Source: Gammaproteobacteria bacterium
Lineage (GTDB): Bacteria; Pseudomonadota; Gammaproteobacteria; Thiohalobacterales; Thiohalobacteraceae
Length of the DNA: 64,000 nt
Direction: 5' to 3'
NCBI GenBank assembly: GCA_018819175.1
Contig: JAHJQQ010000012.1
Coordinates: 62,001-126,000, forward strand
This document shows, in pieces, positions 50,774 through 58,713 of this stretch. The notes below the pieces were generated by a model. The model was not told the DNA's origin and did not search any database. It saw nothing but the letters and a program-made list of their open reading frames with translations. Every line of letters starts with the position of its first letter. The stretch's first letter is position 1. Position numbers and translations under genes: made by a program.

Positions 50774-51835
50774 ATGGATACAATCCGTAACTGGTTCCTG
50801 CGCCACCTGAACAATCCTCAAGTCGTTGGTCTGGCCATACTGCTGATCGCCGGTTTCGCTCTGATTATGACGTTGGGAGATATGCTGGCGCCGGTGCTGG
50901 CATCACTCGTTATCGCCTATCTGCTCGAAGGCTTGGTGCGCCTGCTGGAGCAGCGCGGCGTGCGCCGCATATTGGCCGTGACACTGGTCTTTACGGTGTT
51001 CCTGGCCGTGTTGATGTTCATGCTGCTCGGTATCCTGCCGCGCCTGTCCAATCAGATCACCCAGCTTATCCAGCAGTTCCCCGACATGGTGGCGCGCGGT
51101 CATGAGAAATTGCTGCTGTTGCCGCAGAAATATCCCAACTTCATTGCTGAAGAACAAATCACCCAGATGATCGCGGCGATTCGCACCGAAGTCGGCAGTT
51201 TTGGCCAGCGCGTCCTGTCATTGTCCGTAGCGTCATTGGTTGGCCTGATTACTTTCATGGTCTACGTGATCCTGGTGCCGATGCTGGTGTTCTTTTTTCT
51301 CAAGGACAAGAGCAGCATCGTCGGCTGGTTCACCAGCTACCTGCCGCGTGAACGCGCGCTGTCGGCAATGGTGTGGGCGGATGTCGATCGCCAGATCGGA
51401 AACTATGTGCGCGGCAAGGTGTGGGAGATCTTTATCGTTGGCGGAGTGACCTACATCATGTTCGTACTGATGGGGCTGCAGTACGCCGTGTTGCTCGCCA
51501 CGCTGGTCGGCCTGTCGGTGATTATTCCCTACATCGGCGCCCTGGTCGTGACCATCCCCGTCGGATTGATCGCCTATTTTCAATGGGGCTGGACCGGCGA
51601 TTTCGCCTGGTTGATGGTTGGCTATCTGATTATCCAAGCGCTGGATGGCAACGTGCTGGTGCCGCTGTTGTTCTCCGAAGTCGTCAACCTGCATCCCATC
51701 GCCATCATCGTCTCCGTCCTGCTGTTCGGCGGCATCTGGGGATTCTGGGGCGTGTTCTTCGCGATTCCGTTGGCGACACTGGTGCAGGCCGTGCTCAAGG
51801 CTTGGCCGAAGGCGTTGGAAGCGGAGGCGGGGTAG
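50774..51835 (+). CDS. AI-2E/PerM-family membrane protein
   Basis: A 353-residue protein with about seven or eight membrane helices and a conserved soluble segment (about 95-150) between helices 3 and 4. Motifs such as VGLSVIIPYIGALVVTIPVG and FGGIWGFWGVFFAIPLATLV are typical of the AI-2 exporter (TqsA/YdgG)/PerM family. Members are reported to export autoinducer-2 or act as ion/proton antiporters; function here is unclear. A family B element begins 37 bases behind the stop. Confidence 0.88.
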   Translation: MDTIRNWFLRHLNNPQVVGLAILLIAGFALIMTLGDMLAPVLASLVIAYLLEGLVRLLEQRGVRRILAVTLVFTVFLAVLMFMLLGILPRLSNQITQLIQQFPDMVARGHEKLLLLPQKYPNFIAEEQITQMIAAIRTEVGSFGQRVLSLSVASLVGLITFMVYVILVPMLVFFFLKDKSSIVGWFTSYLPRERALSAMVWADVDRQIGNYVRGKVWEIFIVGGVTYIMFVLMGLQYAVLLATLVGLSVIIPYIGALVVTIPVGLIAYFQWGWTGDFAWLMVGYLIIQALDGNVLVPLLFSEVVNLHPIAIIVSVLLFGGIWGFWGVFFAIPLATLVQAVLKAWPKALEAEAG

Positions 51836-51872
51836 GTTGCATTATAGCCGCCGCGGCCTGTTGTTACTGCGC

Positions 51873-52050
51873 GTCACGCACCGCCGCTGCGGGGACAGAT
51901 CTTTAGCTCTGTCCCCGTCTGTGCGGACCACGCGGACAAACGAAGCCGCCGAGGGAGCGTGACGTTTGGTTGTTGGGTGGCTCCGCTCTGCTGAGTGGAG
52001 CCACAACGGGGACAGAGCTGAAGATCTGTCCCCACAGCGCGGTATATCGG
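51873..52050. repeat. Family B palindromic element, copy 5 (sixth by count)
   Basis: The core is in the reverse orientation (GTCTGTGCGGACCACGCGG first, GGAGCCACAACGGGG last). The left end is CACGCACCGCCGCTGCGG and the right end CCACAGCGCGGTATATCGG. Confidence 0.88.
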
Positions 52051-52136
52051 AGAGGTGGCTGACTCAACCTCTGTGGTCTGTTGTTACTGTTTGCGTCTTT
52101 GCGCGAGATGATAAATGCTTTACAGATTAGACGAGT

Positions 52137-52176
52137 TCCCTCTCCCCTCGCGGGAGAGGGTCAGGGTGAGGGGGTA
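52137..52176. repeat. Family D hairpin, left of the AT-rich gene
   Basis: TCCCTCTCCCCTCGCGGGAG followed by AGGGTCAGGGTGAGGGGG. It is in the opposite orientation to the copy at 52610-52647. Confidence 0.75.
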
Positions 52177-52280
52177 GGGCACGACTCGTTTACCAATTGA
52201 GTTTCTTTCTTAGGGTAAGGTGAATGAAGCGAACCGCACCCTACGGTAGATCGGTTAACGGTTAGGTTGTCGCTCTGATA

Positions 52281-52592
52281 ATGAGTAAACTCTCATTCCC
52301 GCCAACATCATTACTTTGGAAGCATGTGCTTGCTCTTGTGGGTTGTTCGCCGTTATTGCTTCATGTGCTGAATGCTTGGCTCGGGGAGGGTGATGTTGGG
52401 GCGGCAAAACTAGTTGTGTACTACGTAGTGTTCGTCTGGAGTTACTATTTTTTTATCGCTTTTATTTATGGTTTCACGATGTACATGGCTGGTTTTATTG
52501 CTGCTAATGATGGTGAACACACCAAGCCACGCGCCTTTGTGTTTATAACGTCAGTAGTTGCCATGGTTATTAGTGCCGCGCAGTTTCTCTGA
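52281..52592 (+). CDS. Small AT-rich hydrophobic protein of unknown function
   Basis: A 103-residue protein with probably three membrane helices (about 14-32, 40-66 and 86-102), including KLVVYYVVFVWSYYFFIAFI. No family is recognised. Base composition is clearly lower in GC than the neighbouring genes. It is flanked by repeats: TTTGCGTCTTyGCGCGAGA arms in direct orientation (52090, 52690) and family D hairpins in inverted orientation (52137, 52610). The ribosome site is poor. It may be an acquired gene or a repeat-borne remnant. Confidence 0.55.
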   Translation: MSKLSFPPTSLLWKHVLALVGCSPLLLHVLNAWLGEGDVGAAKLVVYYVVFVWSYYFFIAFIYGFTMYMAGFIAANDGEHTKPRAFVFITSVVAMVISAAQFL

Positions 52593-52609
52593 CAGATCAG
52601 TGCTTTTGG

Positions 52610-52647
52610 CGCCCCTCTCCCTAACCCTCTCCCAGTGGGAGAGGGGA
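52610..52647. repeat. Family D hairpin, right of the AT-rich gene
   Basis: GCCCCTCTCCCTAACCCTCT followed by CCCAGTGGGAGAGGGGA, 18 bases behind the small gene. It may double as a transcript end. Confidence 0.75.
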
Positions 52648-52689
52648 TACACGATTTTAGATGTGTTGAGGGTTTTACTTTCGCGCCTT

Positions 52690-52723
52690 TGCGTCTTCGC
52701 GCGAGACAAAACCTTACAGATTA
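52690..52723. repeat. TTTGCGTCTTCGCGCGAGA arm at the phoH 3' end
   Basis: Direct-orientation partner of 52090-52131: both have TTTGCGTCTTyGCGCGAGA and, after a short variable gap, TTACAGATTA. The right copy runs into the stop codon of the PhoH gene. Confidence 0.7.
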
Positions 52724-54123
52724 TTCGACGCGTAATCCGCCAATCTTGACCGCTCGCCCTGACGCAGGATGATGTGGCCGCTGTAACCCCAGTCCTTGAA
52801 CCGATCCACCACATAGGTCAGGCCGGAACTGGTTTCGGTCAGATACGGCGTGTCGATCTGTGCGATGTTGCCGAGGCAGATCACCTTGGTGCCGGGGCCG
52901 GCGCGGGTGATCAGGGTCTTCATCTGTTTCGAGGTCAGGTTTTGCGCCTCGTCGATGATCAGATATTTATTCAGAAAGGTACGGCCGCGCATGAAATTCA
53001 GCGAACGGATTTTGATGCGGCTGTTGACCAGATCATTGGTTGCGGCGCGACCCCAGTCACCGCCAACCTCGGACTTGGTCAGCACTTCCAGGTTATCCAT
53101 CAGTGCGCCCATCCAGGGCGTCATCTTTTCTTCTTCGGTGCCGGGCAGGAAGCCGATGTCTTCACCGACCGGGATAGTGACACGGGTCATAATGATTTCG
53201 CTGTAGCGTTTTTCATCCAGCGTCTGCACCAGCCCCGCAGCCAGGGCGAGGAGGGTTTTGCCGGTGCCGGCCTGACCGACCAGGCTGACGAAATCCACTT
53301 CCGGGTCCATCAGTATATTGAGTGCGAAATTCTGATCGCGGTTGCGCGCGTTAATGCCCCAGACGGCGTGGCTGGGTTTGCGGTAATCGGCCGCCACTTC
53401 CAGCACGGCGCTGTTGCCCTCGCGCTGACGCACCAGCACTTCCATTTGTCGACTGCCTTCCACGGACAGACACTGGTTGGGATGCCATTGTTCTGCGAGC
53501 GGTCCGCGCACGCGGTAGAAGGTATGGCCATCTTCTTGCCAGGACTCCATGTTGTCGCCATGCGTGTCCCAGAAATCATCCGGTAGTTCCGCGCTGCCCT
53601 TGTAAAGCAGATTGACGTCTTCCAGAACCTGATCGTTGAAATAGTCTTCAACATGCACGCCCAGTACGGTGGCCTTGATGCGCAGGTTGATGTCTTTGGT
53701 GACCAGCGTGACGGTGACGTCCGGGCGTTCGTTGCGCAGCGCCAGCGCCGTGGACAGGATGCTGTTGTCTTTTTTATTGCCCGGCATGCCCTCGGGCAGG
53801 TCGGCGTTGAGGGTATGGGTCTGAATGAACAGTGTGCCGGAGACATCACCCTGGCCGTTGGTGATGCGGTTGCTCAGTGGGACGCCGGCGGTGATGTCGG
53901 CGACACCACTCTGGGTGATGAGTTCGTCGAGAAAGCGATTGACCTGGCGCACATTGCGCGCGACCTCGGTCATGCCGACCTTGGAGTTGTCCAGTTCCTC
54001 CAGCACATCCATGGGCAGGAAGACATCGTGTTCTTGAAAGCGAAACAATGCGGTGGGGTCGTGCATCAGAACATTGGTATCAAGCACGAATAGCCGTTTT
54101 CCAGCGTTGTTTGCGTTACTCAA
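52714..54123 (-). CDS. PIN-PhoH (PhoH2-type) ATPase
   Basis: A 469-residue fusion of an N-terminal PIN ribonuclease domain (about 10-150, FVLDTNVLMHDP with the first acidic residues) and a C-terminal PhoH-type ATPase (from about 245) with Walker A GQAGTGKTLLAL and Walker B YLIIDEAQNL. PhoH2 proteins are reported to unwind and cleave RNA in an ATP-dependent way. No antitoxin-like gene precedes it. Its terminal codons overlap the TTTGCGTCTTCGCGCGAGA repeat region. bcp lies immediately upstream on the same strand, nine bases away, suggesting cotranscription. Confidence 0.92.
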   Translation of the reverse strand: MSNANNAGKRLFVLDTNVLMHDPTALFRFQEHDVFLPMDVLEELDNSKVGMTEVARNVRQVNRFLDELITQSGVADITAGVPLSNRITNGQGDVSGTLFIQTHTLNADLPEGMPGNKKDNSILSTALALRNERPDVTVTLVTKDINLRIKATVLGVHVEDYFNDQVLEDVNLLYKGSAELPDDFWDTHGDNMESWQEDGHTFYRVRGPLAEQWHPNQCLSVEGSRQMEVLVRQREGNSAVLEVAADYRKPSHAVWGINARNRDQNFALNILMDPEVDFVSLVGQAGTGKTLLALAAGLVQTLDEKRYSEIIMTRVTIPVGEDIGFLPGTEEEKMTPWMGALMDNLEVLTKSEVGGDWGRAATNDLVNSRIKIRSLNFMRGRTFLNKYLIIDEAQNLTSKQMKTLITRAGPGTKVICLGNIAQIDTPYLTETSSGLTYVVDRFKDWGYSGHIILRQGERSRLADYASNNL

Positions 54124-54132
54124 AGTACCCCC

Positions 54133-54609
54133 TTAAAGCTTATTGAGTGCCTTGACGGCGTCCAGAACTTCGTCGACATGGCCTTTGACTTTCACCTTGC
54201 GCCATTCCGCGCGCAAGACACCTGATGCGTCAATCAGAAAGGTGCTGCGTTCTATGCCCATGTGCTTTTTGCCGTACAGATTCTTTTCTTTGATAACGTC
54301 AAATAGGTTGCAGAGCGCCTCCTCAGTGTCTGATAAAAGATCGAAGGGAAAGTTCTGTTTGGTTTTGAATTTCTCATGCGATGCCAGACTGTCACGCGAG
54401 ACACCGAAGATCAACGCCTTCTGGCGTTTGAATTTGCTGTATTGATCGCGGAAGTTCTGGCCCTCAAGCGTGCAGCCCGGGGTGCTGTCCTTGGGGTAGA
54501 AATAGAGAACGATGGGGCTGCCTTCGAGATCGGCCAAGCGGATGTTTTTGTCGCCGGTGGCTGGGCAACAGAAGTCGGGAATCTTTTTGCCGATGGCGAT
54601 TTTGCTCAT
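54133..54609 (-). CDS. bcp: Bcp/PrxQ-type peroxiredoxin
   Basis: A 158-residue thiol peroxidase that reduces peroxides with thioredoxin or similar donors. The peroxidatic Cys46 lies in DSTPGCTLEGQNFRD. In E. coli Bcp a resolving cysteine follows five residues later; here that position is glutamine, so the enzyme may be of a one-cysteine or alternative-resolving type (Cys97 is another candidate). It follows gcvR, as in E. coli. Confidence 0.9.
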   Translation of the reverse strand: MSKIAIGKKIPDFCCPATGDKNIRLADLEGSPIVLYFYPKDSTPGCTLEGQNFRDQYSKFKRQKALIFGVSRDSLASHEKFKTKQNFPFDLLSDTEEALCNLFDVIKEKNLYGKKHMGIERSTFLIDASGVLRAEWRKVKVKGHVDEVLDAVKALNKL

Positions 54610-54669
54610 GCTGTCCCTCTGAAACCTATATCGGCACTACAGTGTACTTCTGTTGGTTTCCTCTGTCCT

Positions 54670-55212
54670 CTAGCCCTTGACCGGCTCGATGATGGCGTCA
54701 AGATTAAGTTGATCGCAGAAATCCATGAACTCATCGCGCAGCGTGGCGATGTGCAACTGCGCCGGGATGTCAACCAGGATATGCACCGAAAACATCGAGG
54801 TGCCGGTGTGGGCCGCGGCATAGTTGTTGGTCGTGAGGTCCTGGATATTGATATTCCGGCTGGAGAAGAAGCTCGCCAGATTATGCACAATGCCGGGGTT
54901 GTCCAGCGCGACCACATCCACCGCATAGGGCAGCAGATCGCGACGCGGCTCACGGTAGGCCGTGCGGCGACAGGTGATGGTCATTTCCATGCGTTCGGCC
55001 AGCGACGGCATCTGGTCTTCCAGCTTGGCGACGGCGTTCCAGTTGCCGGTCACCAGCAGGATGATGGCGAACTCGCCGCCGAGCACAGTCATGCGGCTGT
55101 CGGCGATGTTGCAGCCGTTTTCCAGCACGCAGCGCGATAGCTCGTTGACCAAGCCGGGTCGGTCCAGGCCGATGGCGGAGATGACGAGAAAGTTTTGTTT
55201 TGGAGTGTTCAT
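54670..55212 (-). CDS. gcvR: GcvR-type ACT-domain regulator
   Basis: A 180-residue protein of two ACT domains (about 6-85 and 95-172), beginning MNTPKQNFLVISAIGLDRPG. GcvR represses the glycine-cleavage operon in E. coli by binding GcvA, released by glycine. No gcvTHP or gcvA is visible, so regulation of glycine cleavage is inferred from family and from the conserved gcvR-bcp/dapA-bamC neighbourhood. A GalT-like gene lies between gcvR and dapA, unlike in E. coli. Confidence 0.85.
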   Translation of the reverse strand: MNTPKQNFLVISAIGLDRPGLVNELSRCVLENGCNIADSRMTVLGGEFAIILLVTGNWNAVAKLEDQMPSLAERMEMTITCRRTAYREPRRDLLPYAVDVVALDNPGIVHNLASFFSSRNINIQDLTTNNYAAAHTGTSMFSVHILVDIPAQLHIATLRDEFMDFCDQLNLDAIIEPVKG

Positions 55213-55316
55213 GGCGACTCTGGGGAGCGCGTGATTGGGAGAATCCGTCCGGATTCCGGCGCGGTCCAGTGTATCACTTTTTTACGCCTATGCATGGTTG
55301 TCCCGGGGATTGTGGA

Positions 55317-56414
55317 TCACTCCTGCGGAGTATCCAGATCGACGGCACGCAGGCGTTCGGCGGCGTCTTCGGGGCTGGTGGTGCTCACGAACAGTCCCGA
55401 GCCCAACTCAAAGCCGGTGGGTATGCTGGTGCGCGGGCAGATTTCCAAATGCCAGTGATAGCTGGCATCGCAATCGGCGAATTCTTCGCCGCGCGGTTTG
55501 GAGTGCAGGAAGAAATTGTACTGGGCACCGCCGATCACGGCATCCAGGCGCGCCATGGTGCGATGCAGTACCCGGGCAAAATCGGCGCGATCCTCTGCAG
55601 TGATGTTGAGAAAATCACTCTGGTGTACCAACGGCAGGATATGCACCTCCCATTCGTAGCGACTGGCAAAGGGCTTGATGGCGATAAAGCGTTCACCACG
55701 TTCGACCACATACTGACCGACACTGATGCGGCGGCGGACATGGCCGGAACTGCGGTCGTAAATGGTCGCCTCGAAGGTCAGCGCCTCGTCGATCAGCGAG
55801 CAGAAGATGCAGTGGTGTTGTTTCTGATAATAATTGCGGCTGTGGGTGACTTCGTTGTAAACATTTTCGGGTATCACCGGCATGGCGATGATCTGGCTGT
55901 GGGTATGCGCGATACTCGCGCCGGCGGCAGGACCGAAATTCTTGAACACCAGGACATAGCGGATGCGCGCATCGTTGGCGTACAGCTGCTGCATGCGTTC
56001 CTGGTAGGCGCCGAACAGCAGCACCAGATGCTCCTCGCTCATTTCATGCAGGGCGATGCCGTGCTGGCGGTGATCGATAATTACCTCGTGGCGACCATAG
56101 CCCTCGATGGCCTGCTGCAGACCGAAGACCAGATTACCGGTCTGGCGGTCGTCGCCGAGCACCGGATAGAGATTTTCGACAATCCGCGCCTGCCAGTTTT
56201 CCTCATCGGGATAACTGGCGATGGTCGGCGGCGTCATGTGTTCGTTGCCGGTACAGAACGGACAGGTATCAACATGCTTGCGGGTGTCGCGCGGGGCCGG
56301 GTCCTCGGCCTTGCGCGGGCGCATGGAGCGGGCGGTGGCAACCAGTACGGATTCGCTGGGAACAATGGGGTTAATACGGATTTCACGAATGGCTTTGGGT
56401 TCGGCGTCTGACAT
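55317..56414 (-). CDS. galT: GalT-like nucleotidyl-hexose transferase
   Basis: A 365-residue HIT-superfamily protein. It has a CPFC zinc motif near residue 50, the active-site IAHTHSQIIAMP in the middle, a second zinc-type CIFC near 206 and the C-terminal HWHLEICPR. GalT swaps UMP between UDP-glucose and galactose-1-phosphate. The HTHSQ form differs from the HPHGQ of E. coli GalT and also fits related phosphorylases acting on ADP- or UDP-glucose. No galE, galK or galM is nearby. The start is uncertain: ATG 56414 is given, and an in-frame TTG at 56456 adds 14 residues. Confidence 0.72.
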   Translation of the reverse strand: MSDAEPKAIREIRINPIVPSESVLVATARSMRPRKAEDPAPRDTRKHVDTCPFCTGNEHMTPPTIASYPDEENWQARIVENLYPVLGDDRQTGNLVFGLQQAIEGYGRHEVIIDHRQHGIALHEMSEEHLVLLFGAYQERMQQLYANDARIRYVLVFKNFGPAAGASIAHTHSQIIAMPVIPENVYNEVTHSRNYYQKQHHCIFCSLIDEALTFEATIYDRSSGHVRRRISVGQYVVERGERFIAIKPFASRYEWEVHILPLVHQSDFLNITAEDRADFARVLHRTMARLDAVIGGAQYNFFLHSKPRGEEFADCDASYHWHLEICPRTSIPTGFELGSGLFVSTTSPEDAAERLRAVDLDTPQE

Positions 56415-56464
56415 CTGAGCTGCATCTGGCGTATCGGAGCACCGAATGCTACTCAAATAAGATC

Positions 56465-56552
56465 CTAGGTGCTAGGTGCTAGGTGCTAGGGCCGAGGACC
56501 GAGAGATTACTATCATCCGGTACTTAGACTCTAGAACCTAGAACCTAGCCCC
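56465..56552. repeat. CTAG-rich heptamer repeats between galT and dapA
   Basis: CTAGGTG three times in tandem followed by CTAGGGC (56465-56492), then TAGACTCTAGAACCTAGAAC and CTAGCCCC at 56524-56552. It is related to the TAGTCCC array at 10053-10101 but with a different heptamer. Confidence 0.85.
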
Positions 56553-56600
56553 TGCTTTACTGTAATATGGCCGGGTTTTTACCGCCCCCGGAGAGGTTGC

Positions 56601-57476
56601 ATGTTCCACGGCAGTATGGTCGCGCTGGTCACTCCGATGCGGGAAGACGGTGCGGTCGACGACACCAGTCTGGCTGCGTTGATCGAATTTCACATCGACC
56701 AGGGTACCGACGCGATTGTAGCGGTGGGCACCACCGGCGAGTCGGCGACGCTGGATGAGCACGAGCATTGTGATCTGATCCGCCGTGTGGTCGAGATGAC
56801 CGCCGGCCGGATTCCGGTCATTGCCGGTACCGGCGCCAATTCCACTACCGAAGCCATCACGCTGACCCGATGTGCCCTCAAGGCCGGCGCCGACGCCTGT
56901 CTGCTGGTCACGCCCTATTACAACAAGCCGACCCAGGAAGGTTTGTATCTGCACCACAAGGCCATTGCCGAGGCCGTACCCATCCCGCAGATTCTGTACA
57001 ATGTCCCCGGGCGAACCGCCGTTGATATGTTGCCGGATACCGTTGAACGCTTGTCGAAGGTATCGAACATCGTGGGTCTCAAGGAGGCCACCGGCAATCT
57101 GCAACGGGCACGCGAGATTCTGGATCGCTGCGGTGAGCGCCTGGATCTCTACAGCGGTGACGATGCCACCGGCTGTGAATTCATGCTGCTGGGCGGGAAG
57201 GGCGTGATTTCGGTAACCTCGAATGTCGCGCCTGCGGCAATGCATAATCTCTGTGTCGCGGCCATGGCCGGTGACCGGGCTCGTGCGGAAGCCATTGATG
57301 CGCCGCTGCGCGCGTTGCACCGCGATCTGTTCGTCGAGGCGAATCCGATCCCGGTCAAGTGGGCGCTGCATGAAATGGGACTGATACCGTTGGGTATTCG
57401 TTTGCCACTGACGCCTTTGTCGGCGCAATACCATGCTACGGTTCGGGAGGCGCTGCGTCAGGCAGGCGTCCTGTGA
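56601..57476 (+). CDS. dapA: 4-hydroxy-tetrahydrodipicolinate synthase
   Basis: DapA condenses pyruvate and aspartate semialdehyde in lysine and diaminopimelate synthesis. The 291-residue TIM barrel has Schiff-base Lys161 (VGLKEATGN), Tyr133 (YNVPGRT) and Thr44/Thr45 (VGTTGES), plus Tyr107. Length and motifs are standard. It has a GGAGAGG ribosome site and lies 32 bases before bamC, the same order as in E. coli. Confidence 0.96.
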   Translation: MFHGSMVALVTPMREDGAVDDTSLAALIEFHIDQGTDAIVAVGTTGESATLDEHEHCDLIRRVVEMTAGRIPVIAGTGANSTTEAITLTRCALKAGADACLLVTPYYNKPTQEGLYLHHKAIAEAVPIPQILYNVPGRTAVDMLPDTVERLSKVSNIVGLKEATGNLQRAREILDRCGERLDLYSGDDATGCEFMLLGGKGVISVTSNVAPAAMHNLCVAAMAGDRARAEAIDAPLRALHRDLFVEANPIPVKWALHEMGLIPLGIRLPLTPLSAQYHATVREALRQAGVL

Positions 57477-57508
57477 GCAGTTAAATGAACACACATCATG
57501 GATACACA

Positions 57509-58636
57509 ATGAAAAGGTTTGCTTCACATATACAACTTCTGATTATCGTTACCGCCGCGCTCAGTGTGAGCGCCTGTGGTACCTGGGAAAAAGTGGTCGG
57601 CAAGAAAGCGGACTACAAGCAGAGCCGCTCCGAAGCGCCGCTGGAAATCCCGCCGGATCTGAGCAGTTCGACCATCGAAGATGGCTTGGCTGTGCCGGGC
57701 GGTACACCGGCGACGCTTTCCGAATACACCTCTGGGACTCAGAAGGCCGCGCCCGGTTCGACCGGTGTTCTTGTGCAACCGATGAACATGTCGATCGAGC
57801 GTTACGACGACAAACAGTGGTTGGTGGTACAGAGTTCAGCCGAGGTCGTGTGGCCAAAGGTGCGCGACTTCTGGTTGCAGAATGGTTTTCTGCTGACCAT
57901 GGATGATCCCAAGGTCGGCATTCTGGAAACCGACTGGGCCGAGAATCGGGCGGACATCCCGCAGGACTTTATCCGTCGTACCATCGGTAAGGCGCTCGAC
58001 TCGCTGTATTCCTCGGCGACGCGTGATCGTTTCCGTATGCGCTTGGAGCGTACCGGTGCGGATAGCACCGAAATCTTCATCACCCATCGTGGTATGGAAG
58101 AAGTGGTGCAAGGCACGCCCGAAAACGATACCGGTACGATCTGGAAACCGCGGCCGAATGATCCTGAGCTGGAAGCCGAAATGCTCAAACGCCTGATGGT
58201 GAGCCTTGGTGCCGAAGAGCAGCAGGCCGCGACACAATTGGCGAACCCGGAGGTGCGAAGCGCGCCGCGTACTCAGTTGGTGGTCAACGCCGCCGGCGAT
58301 AGCTCGCTGTCTATTGACCTGGGCTATTCACGCGCCTGGCGCGAAGTGGGTCTCGCGCTCGACCGTGTCGGCTTCACCGTTGAGGATCGCGATCGCACCG
58401 CTGGCGTCTATTATGTGCGCTACAACGACCCGCTCAAGGAAGATGAGAAGAAAGGTTTCCTGTCCAAGATGGCGTTCTGGCGCGATGATGATCCCATGAG
58501 CGCGGAACAGTTCCGTATACTTCTCGCTGCGGAAGGTGATAAGACCAACGTGACCGTGCTGAATGCGGAGTCGCAACGGGATAGCTCGTCGACTGCGAAA
58601 CGCATCCTCACGCTGGTGCAGGAGCAGATGCAATAA
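57509..58636 (+). CDS. bamC: Outer membrane assembly lipoprotein BamC
   Basis: BamC is a lipoprotein of the BAM complex. The 375-residue protein has a lipoprotein signal (MKRFASHIQLLIIVTAALSV) with Cys23, a short unstructured N-terminal segment (about 24-90), and two helix-grip domains (about 95-215 and 260-370). ATG 57509 fits the signal best; ATG 57485 adds eight residues. It is cotranscribed with dapA as in E. coli. With bamD and bepA elsewhere in the window it forms part of the outer-membrane assembly set. Confidence 0.9.
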   Translation: MKRFASHIQLLIIVTAALSVSACGTWEKVVGKKADYKQSRSEAPLEIPPDLSSSTIEDGLAVPGGTPATLSEYTSGTQKAAPGSTGVLVQPMNMSIERYDDKQWLVVQSSAEVVWPKVRDFWLQNGFLLTMDDPKVGILETDWAENRADIPQDFIRRTIGKALDSLYSSATRDRFRMRLERTGADSTEIFITHRGMEEVVQGTPENDTGTIWKPRPNDPELEAEMLKRLMVSLGAEEQQAATQLANPEVRSAPRTQLVVNAAGDSSLSIDLGYSRAWREVGLALDRVGFTVEDRDRTAGVYYVRYNDPLKEDEKKGFLSKMAFWRDDDPMSAEQFRILLAAEGDKTNVTVLNAESQRDSSSTAKRILTLVQEQMQ

Positions 58637-58644
58637 CCACAGGC

Positions 58645-58697
58645 GCTAGGGTCTAGGTGGCTGGGTATCTTGATTCCCTACCTCGTCCCTAGCACCT
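58645..58697. repeat. CTAG-rich degenerate repeat between bamC and the MBL-fold gene
   Basis: Contains CTAGGGTCTAGGTGG and, further on, TCCCTAGCACC. It is partly inverted (CTAGGGTCTAGG against CCTACCTCGTCCCTAG), a relative of the heptamer repeats. It overlaps the region that must hold the next gene's ribosome site. Confidence 0.6.
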
Positions 58698-58713
58698 GGT
58701 GCGATATGAACCG

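Larger units (their letters stand above)
51836..52280. other. Repeat-rich gap before the small AT-rich gene
   Basis: Holds family B copy 5 (51873-52050), a TTTGCGTCTTTGCGCGAGA arm (52090-52108), a family D hairpin (52137-52176) and a short hairpin repeat (about 52213-52250, TAGGGTAAGGTG ... CACCCTACGG). No gene is supported. Confidence 0.7.
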
